DNA of 64,000 nt, taken from NCBI RefSeq assembly GCF_900176405.1, contig NZ_FWXJ01000011.1:56660-120659 (forward strand). The letters run 5' to 3'. Below are positions 47,853 to 59,091 of the stretch, piece by piece. The stretch's first letter is position 1; every line of letters starts with the position of its first letter. A program made the translations under genes and the position numbers. Origin of the DNA: Polynucleobacter kasalickyi. Lineage in GTDB: Bacteria > Pseudomonadota > Gammaproteobacteria > Burkholderiales > Burkholderiaceae. Below the pieces are notes generated by a model. It saw only the letters and a list, made by a program, of their open reading frames with translations. It did not search any database and was not told the origin of the DNA.

Positions 47853-49037
47853 TTAGATTTTTTTAAGAGGTTGGTGTTCTACTAATTCGTTTAGGTATCG
47901 ATGCATCGAGTTTCCTTCTCGTTGCAGGAAATCTTCAATGGCATTCGCAAAACGATCATCGACTAAATAGTGCATCGAATAGAGGTTGACAGGTAATAGT
48001 CCTCGGTGAATCTTATGTTCACCTTGAGCGCCACCTTCGAAAACACTAATTTTCTCAGCTATACAAAATTCAATGGTTTGGTAGTAAGCAGTTTCAAAGT
48101 GTAAATTACTTACATACTCTGTGCTTCCCCAGTATCTGCCATAGGCTCTCTCCAATTTTTCACGGTTTCTAAAGAGCAGGGAACTTGCAATCCGACGATT
48201 ATTTTTGATGGCAAAGATGATGTGGATGTACTCTTGCATCGATTGACCAATCAACTCAAAAAATGATCGTGTCAAATAGGGGGCATTACCATGATTAATG
48301 TAATTAGATTCATAAAAAGTATAAAAATCATCCCAATCTTTGCTATCTAGTGTTGCGCCAGGTTTGTGTTCAAAGGATACGCCAGCGTCTAATACACTTT
48401 GACGTTCTCGCAGAATATTATTTCTTCTTTTTTTATTGAGGGTATACACAAACTCATTGAAATCTTGAAGTTGTTCATTGGGTCTATCTAAGGACTGATT
48501 TTGCCAATGAAACTGAATGGATTCTCGCCGTAAAAAATTGAATTTTTTTAGAAGTTCCTCTGTTCCAATCAGTGGAAAAAGCAGATGCATTGAAGAAATT
48601 TTTTGCTCTTTAATCCATGCCAATGCACTGGCAATGATCATCTCTTGTGCCTGCTGATGACTGCCAATTAGGCGTGAGCCTCCCACGGGCGTAAAAGGGA
48701 TGGCACTCAAGAGTTTTGGGTAGTATTCCAAGCCATTTTGTTGGTAAGCATTAGCCCAGGCCCAGTCAAACACGTACTCGCCGTAGGAATGTTTTTTCAA
48801 ATATGCGGGCATAGCACAGAGTAATGCCCCATTCTGGCGGCTTCTAACAGTAAAATGACAAGGTTGCCAACCCGTTTTTACCGAAACGCTTTCACTGATT
48901 TCCAGAGCCGCCAAATATTCATGTCGAATGAATGGTGAGGCGTCTGGGTCAGTGATTAATTGATTCCACTCCACAGCCGGAATGTCTCTGATGCTGTGGT
49001 GTACTTCAGTGTAAAACAAGGATTCAATTGATTCCAA
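47853..49037 (-). CDS. GNAT/FemAB-like protein (DUF482, peptidogalycan biosynthesis)
   Basis: A 394-aa protein of the COG3146 family, annotated as peptidogalycan biosynthesis or GNAT N-acetyltransferase. Recognisable parts are HEYLAALEISESVSVKTGWQP at the N-terminus, FNEFVYTLNKKRRNNILRERQ mid-protein and FEGGAQGEHKIHRGLLPVN near the end. The reaction is not established. It is adjacent to the AhpD-like gene with no gap (49037/49038), suggesting co-transcription. Confidence 0.85.
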   Translation of the reverse strand: MESIESLFYTEVHHSIRDIPAVEWNQLITDPDASPFIRHEYLAALEISESVSVKTGWQPCHFTVRSRQNGALLCAMPAYLKKHSYGEYVFDWAWANAYQQNGLEYYPKLLSAIPFTPVGGSRLIGSHQQAQEMIIASALAWIKEQKISSMHLLFPLIGTEELLKKFNFLRRESIQFHWQNQSLDRPNEQLQDFNEFVYTLNKKRRNNILRERQSVLDAGVSFEHKPGATLDSKDWDDFYTFYESNYINHGNAPYLTRSFFELIGQSMQEYIHIIFAIKNNRRIASSLLFRNREKLERAYGRYWGSTEYVSNLHFETAYYQTIEFCIAEKISVFEGGAQGEHKIHRGLLPVNLYSMHYLVDDRFANAIEDFLQREGNSMHRYLNELVEHQPLKKI

Positions 49038-49580
49038 TTAATGATTTTCTGGAGATACGCCTGTTGCGATTAGAAATCTAGAAACCATGTTGTAGGTTGC
49101 AACAACGGCTACCATTTCAACGGTTTCTTGATTGCCAAGGGTCTTTTGTAGGCGTTCCATGACTTCGACTGGAACTTCAATATGTCTAGTCATTGCAACC
49201 GTCAAAGCAATTACATCTAGCTCGGTTGCATCAAATAAGCTGGTATTGAATGCGGCTGTGTCAATTTTTCTCAATTCGTCTACTTGAGCTTGAGTGCCAC
49301 CAGCTTTTAGCAATTCAGGCGCATGATGAATAAACTCGTACTCAGCACGATTTAAAATGGCAACACCACACATACCAATTTCTTTGTATTTATCGTCGAG
49401 TGTAAGGTTTTCACGAATTTCTTTTAAATGAGCATTCCATCCTCTAATCAAGGCTGGGCTGTTCAGCAGCATTCTGTCCAAATTAAGCAAAGTACCGCCG
49501 CGACGTGCGCGTACAGCATCGACAATTTCTTTTGGCTCTACTAGGTCAATCGGTAAATAAGGAATAATTTGTTTTGTCAT
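49038..49580 (-). CDS. Carboxymuconolactone decarboxylase-fold (AhpD-like) protein
   Basis: A 180-aa all-helical protein with an AhpD/CMD core. The segment YKEIGMCGVAILNRAEYEFIHHAPELLKAGGTQAQVDEL carries the conserved E and H of the family but has only one cysteine where peroxidase-type AhpD has CxxC. It is therefore unlikely to be a classical alkylhydroperoxidase. Function is unassigned. It is divergent from a Rieske protein gene. Confidence 0.82.
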   Translation of the reverse strand: MTKQIIPYLPIDLVEPKEIVDAVRARRGGTLLNLDRMLLNSPALIRGWNAHLKEIRENLTLDDKYKEIGMCGVAILNRAEYEFIHHAPELLKAGGTQAQVDELRKIDTAAFNTSLFDATELDVIALTVAMTRHIEVPVEVMERLQKTLGNQETVEMVAVVATYNMVSRFLIATGVSPENH

Positions 49581-49663
49581 AATGGTAATTAGTAAGAATA
49601 AGTTGTCTGAATAAATGTTTTTTTACTTTAACAATTTTAACCACTTTATGGCTAAAGGAAGTA

Positions 49664-50071
49664 ATGAGTGAGATCCCAACTGATTTGATCGTTCGTAAAG
49701 GCGAAATGATCTGCCTTTTAGAGGCTTTACCAAGTCATCAAGCAAGGCGTTTTCAGATTCGTTGTTCTGACATATTGCCTTTTGTAGGGATGAATGCTGA
49801 TCCTGAAGATTACTTACCTGCATTTGTGCTTCGTAAAGATGAACACATTGTTGCTTATTTAAATCGTTGTGCACATTTACCCATGGAAATGGACTGGAAT
49901 CCGGGGATTTTTTTTGATGAGGATTTTTCGCACATTGTGTGCTCTACTCATTATGCTTTGTATGAAATCGATACCGGTATCTGTGTTCACGGCCCTTGTC
50001 CTAAGGGGGCAAAATTGATTCCCTTAAGGGTTCAGGTTGAGGCAGAAAAGATTATGTTTATGGGGAGCTGA
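49664..50071 (+). CDS. Small Rieske [2Fe-2S] protein
   Basis: A 135-aa protein with a C-terminal Rieske site: CAHLPMEMDW (C-x-H) about 27 residues before VCSTHYALYE (C-x-x-H). It has no membrane anchor, so it is a soluble ferredoxin-like electron carrier or a regulatory Rieske protein. No oxygenase partner is adjacent. It starts at ATG near 49664 with GGAAG upstream. Confidence 0.88.
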   Translation: MSEIPTDLIVRKGEMICLLEALPSHQARRFQIRCSDILPFVGMNADPEDYLPAFVLRKDEHIVAYLNRCAHLPMEMDWNPGIFFDEDFSHIVCSTHYALYEIDTGICVHGPCPKGAKLIPLRVQVEAEKIMFMGS

Positions 50072-50085
50072 TCAATCACTAAACA

Positions 50086-50655
50086 TTATTCTTCAACCTC
50101 GTCTTCATCAACCAGTGGAGATTGTTTCATGTTCTCAAGAGCTTTAAGAATTTGAAATATTTCTCGAAAAGCTTTAGGAGGTTTGTTGTCAGCTTTTTCT
50201 TTTCTAGCATTCCTAATCAGCGTTCTTAAGTTTTGTAAGTCACTATTGGGATTCTCATTGATTAACTGGGTTAGTCTGGCATCATGAGCAAGTAAATCAT
50301 CTCTCAAGCGTTCTAAATGATGAAATTTAGCAATTTCTACCTTGTTTACGCCTTTAATTGCCTCTAAGCGTGCTTCGATAGCAGCAATTTCTTCTTCATC
50401 CAAAGCCCTCATTAACTTACCCAAAAAAAGCTTATGACGCTTAATCGCACCAAAAGACCTGATTTTTTCCGTTTCTAGAAGTTTCTCTTTCATTTTTTCA
50501 TCAACGGGCAAGGACTTAATTTGTTCACTACTCAACTCAGATAGCGTTTTTGCTAAATCTTGTCTGGCTAACATTTGCCGTTTAATTTCTGATTTACTTG
50601 GACCGTAGTCCTCATCATCATATTCATCGGTCATGTTGTTATGGCTATTTTGCAT
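50086..50655 (-). CDS. darP: Dual-action ribosomal maturation protein DarP (YjgA)
   Basis: A 189-aa highly charged helical protein of the DUF615/YjgA family, which binds immature 50S subunits and aids peptidyl-transferase centre maturation. The segment GPSKSEIKRQMLARQDLAKTLSELS and the later MRALDEEEIAAIEARLEAI and ARKEKADNKPPKAFREIFQILK match it. It lies just downstream of selO on the minus strand. Confidence 0.93.
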   Translation of the reverse strand: MQNSHNNMTDEYDDEDYGPSKSEIKRQMLARQDLAKTLSELSSEQIKSLPVDEKMKEKLLETEKIRSFGAIKRHKLFLGKLMRALDEEEIAAIEARLEAIKGVNKVEIAKFHHLERLRDDLLAHDARLTQLINENPNSDLQNLRTLIRNARKEKADNKPPKAFREIFQILKALENMKQSPLVDEDEVEE

Positions 50656-50678
50656 CTTGAGTTAGTCTATTTTTCAGG

Positions 50679-52166
50679 TTAGGAAGAGCATGATACGCTA
50701 ATTTGAGCAGCCCAGTCTGGTGGTAGGCGTGCAAACTCAGAAAACTCTGGCTGTTCATCAAATGGTTTTTTTAGGCAAGTCTGCAATTTTTCAAGAAGAC
50801 TAAAATCACCCTGTTCGGCTTTTTCTATCACTTCTTGCGCAAGATATTGACGTAAGATATATTTTGGATTGTGGCGGCGCATCTGCGCAGCGATTGTACT
50901 AGCTTGTTCACTGGGAATATAACTCAGGTATTTTTGTAACCAACGGTCAAAGCCTTGATGGTCGAGGAACAAATCTTTGACAACACTAATTGTTTGAATG
51001 GAAGGCCGGTCAACCACATTACATAGTGCACGGAAAAAGAAGGTGTAGTCCACTTTGTTTCGGTCTAACAGTAAAACTAGTTCTTCCACTAGCGCATTTT
51101 CAACTTGCGGCAAACCAAGTTTTAAGCGCATAGCTTCCTGATAGAATTGCTCATACTTTTTCGGAAAGGCAAAAAGTATTTCCTTTAAAATTTCGACTTT
51201 AGCATCAATTACAGCTTCATCATCACTAGCGGCAATGAGAGGTAGAAGTGCCTCAGCTAAGCGTACTAAATTCCAGTGAAAAACATTGGGTTGATTGAGG
51301 TAAGAATACCTACCAGCACTATCGCTGTGGTTGCAGATAAACTTTAAATCCGTGGCATCTATAAAACTAAATGGACCGTAATCTAAGCTAAGGCCAATAA
51401 TCGACATATTGTCTGTATTTAAAACACCATGGCAAAATCCAACTGCTTGCCATTTAGCTACTAAATCGGCACTTTTGCTGATCACCTCTTTGAGTAACTC
51501 TAAATAGGGATCCTCCCCATCTTTGAGATGCGGATATTGTGTTTCAATGACAAAGTCTGCTAACTGAGCAAGTTGATCATATTGTTGATTCGATGCAAAG
51601 TGTTCAAAGTGTCCAAACCGTATGAACGAGGGTGCAACTCGAGTGACAACTGAGGCAGTTTCTAATTTTTCACGAAGTACTGGTGCGGTAGAGTGGGTAA
51701 TAGCAAGCGCTCTCGTCGTGGGAATACCTAAACCGGCCATGGCTTCTGAACATAAAAACTCTCGAATCGATGATCTCAAGACAGCACGACCATCTCCCAT
51801 TCTTGAATAGGGTGTTTTACCAGCACCTTTTAATTGAATTTCGAACGTTTGATCATCATGCTGCACTGTACCGAGATGAATCGCTCTACCATCACCTAAT
51901 TGACCAGCCCATACGCCAAATTGATGGCCGGAGTAAATCGTTGAATAAGCTGGTTTATTTTCTAAAACGGCATTACCTGAGAGTATTTTTAAGTTCTGCT
52001 CATCCTGTTCCCAATCAGGCGACAGGCCAATCAGTTTTGAGACCTCTGCTGAGGTGGATCCCCAAAACTGATCCGGTAAAGGAGTTGGCTTTAACTGAGT
52101 AAAAAATGCATTACCAAGTTGCAAGAACCCGTCCTGCCAATTCAATGAATCGATTGATTTCGTCAT
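50679..52166 (-). CDS. selO: Protein adenylyltransferase SelO (YdiU)
   Basis: A 495-aa pseudokinase-fold enzyme that transfers AMP to proteins, implicated in redox stress. The segments YSGHQFGVWAGQLGDGRAIHLG and QLKGAGKTPYSRMGDGRAVLRSSIREFL are diagnostic. The catalytic-loop equivalent is FCHGVLNTDNMSIIGLSLDYGPFSFID. The length is normal. It lies 23 bp before darP and just after the Bug receptor gene. Confidence 0.96.
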   Translation of the reverse strand: MTKSIDSLNWQDGFLQLGNAFFTQLKPTPLPDQFWGSTSAEVSKLIGLSPDWEQDEQNLKILSGNAVLENKPAYSTIYSGHQFGVWAGQLGDGRAIHLGTVQHDDQTFEIQLKGAGKTPYSRMGDGRAVLRSSIREFLCSEAMAGLGIPTTRALAITHSTAPVLREKLETASVVTRVAPSFIRFGHFEHFASNQQYDQLAQLADFVIETQYPHLKDGEDPYLELLKEVISKSADLVAKWQAVGFCHGVLNTDNMSIIGLSLDYGPFSFIDATDLKFICNHSDSAGRYSYLNQPNVFHWNLVRLAEALLPLIAASDDEAVIDAKVEILKEILFAFPKKYEQFYQEAMRLKLGLPQVENALVEELVLLLDRNKVDYTFFFRALCNVVDRPSIQTISVVKDLFLDHQGFDRWLQKYLSYIPSEQASTIAAQMRRHNPKYILRQYLAQEVIEKAEQGDFSLLEKLQTCLKKPFDEQPEFSEFARLPPDWAAQISVSCSS

Positions 52167-52169
52167 GCC

Positions 52170-53180
52170 TTATTCAACTTTGCCAATTTTTTTCACGATA
52201 TCAGACATTTTTTTTGCATCATTGTCCCAATACTTTTGAAATTCTGGCGCGTCCAGGAATTGGATTGGTGAACCGGCACCTTCTAAAACCATCTTCACTT
52301 TTTCATCATTTACAGCCGCTTTCGAAGCTGCGCGAAGTTTCTCGACAATTGGCAGTGGAGTATCTTTTGGTACAAATAATCCAGACCATTGTGCAAATTC
52401 AACTTTTTCACCAAGTTCCTTAAAACTAGGAACATCGGGGAGGCTGGCAAGGCGGCCATCACCCCAATGTGCCAGTGCTCTAACTTTGCCCCCCTTGATA
52501 TGCTGAACAATAGAAGCTGGTCCAGTAGCAATAGCATCTACCTGACCACCCAATAATGCGACAATCGCAGGACCAGCGCCGGTATAAGGAATATGGGCCA
52601 TTTCAAATTGATTATTTAATTTAATCATTTCCATCGGAATATGCATTGTGCCGTAATTACCTGAAGATCCGAAGTTGAATTTTCCTGGGGTTTTCTTCAT
52701 GCCAGCGACAAACTCAGCATAGTTCTTCCAAGGACTATCTGCTCTTACTACAAGGACGGTCGGATCTGCGGTGAAGCGGGCAATGGGTGCAAATTGATTC
52801 GTGCGATAGGAAATTTCTTTACCTAAAATTTTGTCAGCTTCAGGAATAATTGAAATTGAAGAAAGTGTCATTAGTATTGTGTAACCATCAGGCTTTGCTT
52901 TAGACACGGCCGCCATACCGACTCCGCCACCAGCACCAGCTTTATTTTCAATAATAACGGGTTGACCTAATTGTCGGCCTAAGGCTTCGGCGATCGGTCT
53001 ACCAACGGTATCAGCTACTCCGCCGGGAGGAAATGGTACGACCATCGTGATTGGTCGAGTCGGCCATATTTCTTGAGCCTGAATGCAACCACTATTGAGC
53101 GTTATCAAAGAGAGTAAAAGTCCAACAAAAACCATTGGAAAATAGAGGAAGTTTTGTTTCTTCAATAAATGTCTTATCAT
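52170..53180 (-). CDS. Bug/TctC family periplasmic solute receptor
   Basis: A 336-aa receptor with a signal peptide (to about residue 35) and the mature start WPTRPITMVVPFPPGGVADTVGRPIAEAL. The segments IENKAGAGGGVGMAAVSKAKPDGYTILM and HIPYTGAGPAIVALLGGQVDAIATGP are standard. It has a strong Shine-Dalgarno (AAAGGAGAC). It sits directly upstream of selO on the same strand, 3 bp apart. The ligand is unknown, and no TctAB partner is nearby. Confidence 0.93.
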   Translation of the reverse strand: MIRHLLKKQNFLYFPMVFVGLLLSLITLNSGCIQAQEIWPTRPITMVVPFPPGGVADTVGRPIAEALGRQLGQPVIIENKAGAGGGVGMAAVSKAKPDGYTILMTLSSISIIPEADKILGKEISYRTNQFAPIARFTADPTVLVVRADSPWKNYAEFVAGMKKTPGKFNFGSSGNYGTMHIPMEMIKLNNQFEMAHIPYTGAGPAIVALLGGQVDAIATGPASIVQHIKGGKVRALAHWGDGRLASLPDVPSFKELGEKVEFAQWSGLFVPKDTPLPIVEKLRAASKAAVNDEKVKMVLEGAGSPIQFLDAPEFQKYWDNDAKKMSDIVKKIGKVE

Positions 53181-53278
53181 GTTTAGTCTCCTTTTAAATT
53201 TAACGCTTTCAATCTGCCTATTGTAAATCCTTCGATCGATTAAAGCGCTGATGTTAAGGTTTTGAAAACATTTTTAAG

Positions 53279-54124
53279 ATGATGGGTTGCCATTTGAACA
53301 GCTATATTCCTAAAGTTTTGTCCATCGCTGGGTCCGATAGTAGCGGCGGCGCAGGAATTCAAGCGGATTTGAAAACCATCACCTCTTTAGGTTGTTATGG
53401 GATGACAGTGATAACCGCTGTGACTGCTCAAAATACCTTAGGGGTTGATCAAATTGAACAACTTTCAGAGAACCTGGTGAGTTCTCAATTTAGAGCCATA
53501 GAGAATGATTTCCGAATTGATGCGTTAAAAATCGGGATGATTGGTAACACCCATACCGTTCAACTGTTGAGTCAGTTGTTGGGGCCTCTTCGACAAAACA
53601 TTGTGTTAGATCCAGTCATGGTTGCAAGCTCTGGCGCCATCCTCGGAGAGGGCAATATTCAAGATGCGATTGCTAATTTATTATTCCCCATTAGCCGCTT
53701 AATCACGCCCAATTTAATCGAAGCAAAGGCCTTTTTAAATGTTAGCGATATTCAAGCGAGTGAGATGATAGATGCTGCTCATGCATTATTAAAACTTGGT
53801 GCTAAAGCAGTCTTGTTAAAGGGTGGGCATTTATCTAACGATCTATTAAAGGATGTCCTAGTCGAGAAAATTGGTCAACAGACAGTTGTTACAGAGTTTC
53901 ATCATCCACGGATCAGCACCAAAAATACTCATGGTACGGGTTGTACATTATCTAGTGCAATTGCCTGTGGACTAGCCCTCAAAATGCCATTACAAGATGC
54001 GGTAGCACAAGGGGTTGAATATACTCAGAGGGCTATCATCGCTGCTAGTCGAGTAGCCAAACAGGAACTTGGGACAGGACATGGCTCTTTATGGCATGCA
54101 TTTAAGCAATATCCCATTGACTAA
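53279..54124 (+). CDS. thiD: Hydroxymethylpyrimidine/phosphomethylpyrimidine kinase
   Basis: Phosphorylates HMP and then HMP-P to give the pyrimidine half of thiamine. The 281-aa protein has VLSIAGSDSSGGAGIQADLKTI, DPVMVASSGA, LITPNLIEAKAFL and the anion-hole TKNTHGTGCTLSSAIACGLA. It runs convergently into thiE with a 4-bp overlap of stop codons, completing the thiamine locus on the opposite strand. Confidence 0.96.
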   Translation: MMGCHLNSYIPKVLSIAGSDSSGGAGIQADLKTITSLGCYGMTVITAVTAQNTLGVDQIEQLSENLVSSQFRAIENDFRIDALKIGMIGNTHTVQLLSQLLGPLRQNIVLDPVMVASSGAILGEGNIQDAIANLLFPISRLITPNLIEAKAFLNVSDIQASEMIDAAHALLKLGAKAVLLKGGHLSNDLLKDVLVEKIGQQTVVTEFHHPRISTKNTHGTGCTLSSAIACGLALKMPLQDAVAQGVEYTQRAIIAASRVAKQELGTGHGSLWHAFKQYPID

Positions 54125-55056
54125 ATGTCGACTTGAGTCGTCTGTATCTTTGCTTGTAGTTGGCTAATTGCCGCTCGATAATCCGGTGCATTAATGACCG
54201 ATCGAACCATTGCTACTGAACCTACCCGACACTTTAATACAGCGTCTAAATTAGTTTCATCGACTCCACCAATCCCTACCAAGGGATAAGAGCCTACTAG
54301 TTTTGTATAGAAATCTAATCTTGCTAATCCCTGAGGGGCGGTTGGCATAATTTTTAAATTCGTTGGAAAAATAGCGCCAAGGGCAATATAACTAGGTGAA
54401 ATTTGATCAGCTCGCTGCATTTCAGCCACGCCGTGAGTGCTAATGCCTAAGCGCAGACCATTTGTTTTGATCACATTAAAATCGGCTGTATCTAAGTCCT
54501 CTTGTCCTAAATGAACCCCATATGCCCCAAATTCTATGGCGAGTTCCCAAAAATCATTAATGAAGAGTTGACCTGGAAATTCCTTGGCAATTTCAACGGC
54601 CTTTTTTACTTCTTGTCGAATCGCATGATGATTGTCCGATTTGAAGCGTAATTGCACTGTGGGGACACCTGCGATGAAGAGTTTTTCAATCCAATCTGCA
54701 GTTGGTGCAACCACATAAAGGCCTAATTTTTTAGGGCAAGTTGGGAATGAGGTTTCGGAATTTGGTCCTTTAATCTGAAATAAATCCGGGGTCACTGGCC
54801 AATCCAAATGATTGAATTGATCGATCAATGGATTGTTTTTTTGCCAAGCTTGGGCAATGGCCTCCGCATCAATTTCAATGAAGCCTAACTCGATACAAGC
54901 CTCTTTTACAATTTGGTAAACGGGATTCGTATCTGAAAAATTACAAAATGTGTGGTGTTCTCGTTGCTCAATTTGAAGAGGGTGATATTGCGCAATAAGT
55001 TGATCACGTATTGTGAGGTAAGGTTTAGGGAGTTGTGAATTTAATTTTGATGCCAA
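54121..55056 (-). CDS. thiE: Thiamine-phosphate synthase with N-terminal extension
   Basis: Joins HMP-PP and thiazole phosphate to thiamine phosphate. The C-terminal 205 residues are ThiE: LGLYVVAPTADWIEKLFIAGVPTVQLRFK, FINDFWELAIEFGAYGVHLGQEDL and YPLVGIGGVDETN. The first 105 residues have no clear relation to the usual enzyme, which is about 210 aa. Such extensions occur in Burkholderiales. The gene overlaps thiG by 16 bp and ends the thiC-thiO-thiS-thiG-thiE operon. Confidence 0.93.
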   Translation of the reverse strand: MASKLNSQLPKPYLTIRDQLIAQYHPLQIEQREHHTFCNFSDTNPVYQIVKEACIELGFIEIDAEAIAQAWQKNNPLIDQFNHLDWPVTPDLFQIKGPNSETSFPTCPKKLGLYVVAPTADWIEKLFIAGVPTVQLRFKSDNHHAIRQEVKKAVEIAKEFPGQLFINDFWELAIEFGAYGVHLGQEDLDTADFNVIKTNGLRLGISTHGVAEMQRADQISPSYIALGAIFPTNLKIMPTAPQGLARLDFYTKLVGSYPLVGIGGVDETNLDAVLKCRVGSVAMVRSVINAPDYRAAISQLQAKIQTTQVDI

Positions 55057-55841
55057 AATGGAATTCCTACGTTAGGTGTACTCGCTTGCGCTTGCTCGAG
55101 TTGTGGCATTGCTCCTGCTAAATAGCCACTTCTTCCTGCCTTCACTGCACTTGCGAAGGCAGATGCCATTTTGATGGGATCATGCGCAAGTGCCACTGCC
55201 GTATTGAGTAAAACGGCATCAAATCCCCACTCTAATACGGTTGTGGCATGAGAGGGCAAACCAATACCAGCATCAACAATCATAGGTACAGAAATTCTTT
55301 CGCGTAATAATTGCAATGCGTAAGGATTGATTGGACCTTTACCCGTTCCAATCGGGGCTGCCCAAGGCATAATCGCTTGGCAACCAACATCTACGAGTCG
55401 TTGACAGAGAATTAAGTCTTCCGTGCAATAAGGTAGGACTTTAAACCCATCTTTAATCAATCGCTCAGCGGTAGGGACTAAGTTTAGGGTATCTGGTTGC
55501 AGGGTGTAATCATCACCGATGAGTTCTAATTTAATCCAATCTGTCTCAAAAACTTCCCGTGCCATGTGGGCGATTTGAAACACTTCATCTGGGCGATGAC
55601 AGCCTGCAGTATTTGGTAGGATCGGGACCTGTAGTTTCTTTAATATTTCCCAGAAACCACTTGATATAGGTTCTGGATTCGCCCCTTGCCTTCGTAATGA
55701 AGCAGTCACCATGGCTGGCTGACTTTCTAAAATACAACTTTCTAAAATGCTTGGGGACGGATAGCGCGAAGTGCCAAGCAATAATCTCGAAGAAAATTGT
55801 TGGCCATATAACTCTAGATAATCAGGCTGATCAATGGTCAT
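55041..55841 (-). CDS. thiG: Thiazole synthase
   Basis: Forms the thiamine thiazole ring from deoxyxylulose phosphate, dehydroglycine and ThiS-thiocarboxylate. The 266-aa barrel shows FSSRLLLGTSRYPSP, LPNTAGCHRPDE, KLELIGDDYTLQPD and the phosphate loop IVDAGIGLPSHATTVLEWGFDAVLLNTAVA. It follows thiS by 3 bp. Confidence 0.97.
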   Translation of the reverse strand: MTIDQPDYLELYGQQFSSRLLLGTSRYPSPSILESCILESQPAMVTASLRRQGANPEPISSGFWEILKKLQVPILPNTAGCHRPDEVFQIAHMAREVFETDWIKLELIGDDYTLQPDTLNLVPTAERLIKDGFKVLPYCTEDLILCQRLVDVGCQAIMPWAAPIGTGKGPINPYALQLLRERISVPMIVDAGIGLPSHATTVLEWGFDAVLLNTAVALAHDPIKMASAFASAVKAGRSGYLAGAMPQLEQAQASTPNVGIPFWHQN

Positions 55842-55844
55842 TTT

Positions 55845-56039
55845 TTAACCTCCTGTAACGGGAGAAATCACTTCTATCTTGTCACCTTCAGCGACTGGTG
55901 TCGAATCATAGGCACTTTTAGGAATAAAGGTACCATTTTGGGCAATCCCAAAAGGGCGCTTAGGGCTAATTTCAGCCAATAATTCCTGCAGATGTTTTGC
56001 TGAGGTTTGGAACGGTTTCAGGTTAATGATTACTTGCAT
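55845..56039 (-). CDS. thiS: Sulfur carrier protein ThiS
   Basis: A 64-aa ubiquitin-like sulfur carrier ending in the required Gly-Gly (SPVTGG). The C-terminus is adenylated and thiocarboxylated before donating sulfur to ThiG. It overlaps the thiO 3' end by 17 bp, and its SPVTGG end precedes thiG directly. Confidence 0.95.
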   Translation of the reverse strand: MQVIINLKPFQTSAKHLQELLAEISPKRPFGIAQNGTFIPKSAYDSTPVAEGDKIEVISPVTGG

Positions 56040-57111
56040 GGGGTAAGGATGACTCTATAGAAAATTGTTGTGCTAAATTAGATTGATCGGTCAGTATCAT
56101 CTCCATGGCTGCATCTAAAAGGGCCGGGGAAATCATAAAACCATGACGATATAGACCATTAATCGAAATAATCCGTTCATTAGTTTTGAGGATGATGGGA
56201 GCGTTATTCGGTAAGCTTGGGCGACACTGGGCGTTCATCTCTAAAATACGTCCTTCAGCAAAACCACTATGTAGCGAATACGCTGCACTTAGCAATTCAA
56301 GGGCAGAACGGACGCTTACTTCTGACATATCTTCAGATTCAATTTCTGTTGCGCCAATGACGTACACATCGTTATCTTTTGGGGCAATGTAGATTGGGTA
56401 GCGTGGATGGAGTAAGCGAATAGGTCGCTGCAGTTTTACTTCAGGAGCATAGACTCTAATAACTTCCCCTCGGACGCCTCTGAGCGGAGTGATCGATTGT
56501 TTGGAGCCTAAACCACGACAATCAATGATTTTAAAGTGACTTGACTCTGGAAAGTCGCTTAACTCTCTGGGGGAGTACCAATAAAATTGAGCCCCATAAA
56601 GTTGGGCATCTATTAACAAGGCATCTAATAATTCTCGATTATCAAGTTGTCCTTCATGAGGTAAATACAAAGCCTCACGAAAACGATGATCCAATTGATT
56701 TTCTAATAGGTTTAATTTTTCATGGGTAATTTTTTCATGCTGAAATTGTGCTGGAAAAATTTTTTGAGTTTTATTTAATTGTGAATAAAAATGTTTTCCC
56801 AATGATTGATCTTGGGCATGCCAGACAATCAAACTACCATTTTGTTGAAAAAATACTGGCTTGGATAAACCTTTAATTAATTCCGGCCATCGATTTAAGC
56901 TGTACAGTCCCATCTCAATAATATTATTTTCGGTGGCGACCGACTCGGCTAAAGGCGCAAGCATCGCTGCTGCCGTATAGGCGGCAGAATCTTTAACCTC
57001 TGAACCGCCTTGATCATAAACACTAACGCGAAAGCCTTCTTTAGCGCAGGCAAGGGCAATGAGTCGCCCCATGAGCCCTGCACCGAGAATAATGACTTGT
57101 TTTTTAGTCAC
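56023..57111 (-). CDS. thiO: Glycine oxidase ThiO
   Basis: An FAD-dependent oxidase of 362 aa that turns glycine into dehydroglycine for ThiG. It has the dinucleotide-binding start VIILGAGLMGRLIALACAKEG and the DAO-family segments SAAYTAAAMLAPLAE, LRGVRGEVIRVYAP, IAPKDNDVYVIGATE and NGLYRHGFMISPAL. It lies between thiC and thiS in the operon. An aerobic-type thiamine pathway is implied. Confidence 0.94.
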   Translation of the reverse strand: MTKKQVIILGAGLMGRLIALACAKEGFRVSVYDQGGSEVKDSAAYTAAAMLAPLAESVATENNIIEMGLYSLNRWPELIKGLSKPVFFQQNGSLIVWHAQDQSLGKHFYSQLNKTQKIFPAQFQHEKITHEKLNLLENQLDHRFREALYLPHEGQLDNRELLDALLIDAQLYGAQFYWYSPRELSDFPESSHFKIIDCRGLGSKQSITPLRGVRGEVIRVYAPEVKLQRPIRLLHPRYPIYIAPKDNDVYVIGATEIESEDMSEVSVRSALELLSAAYSLHSGFAEGRILEMNAQCRPSLPNNAPIILKTNERIISINGLYRHGFMISPALLDAAMEMILTDQSNLAQQFSIESSLPHASNH

Positions 57112-57150
57112 TTGGATTCAATCAATTGAGAAGGTGTTCAACGTAAAAAT

Positions 57151-59043
<1,893 letters not shown>

Positions 59044-59091
59044 TCATCTCCATTGAAATCGGTTAGGAATGAACAGTGATACTGGTTTTGA

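Noticed and set aside
52106..52423. 105-codon plus-strand frame spanning the selO/Bug junction
   Set aside because: It is antisense to two real genes and has a composition unlike a protein.
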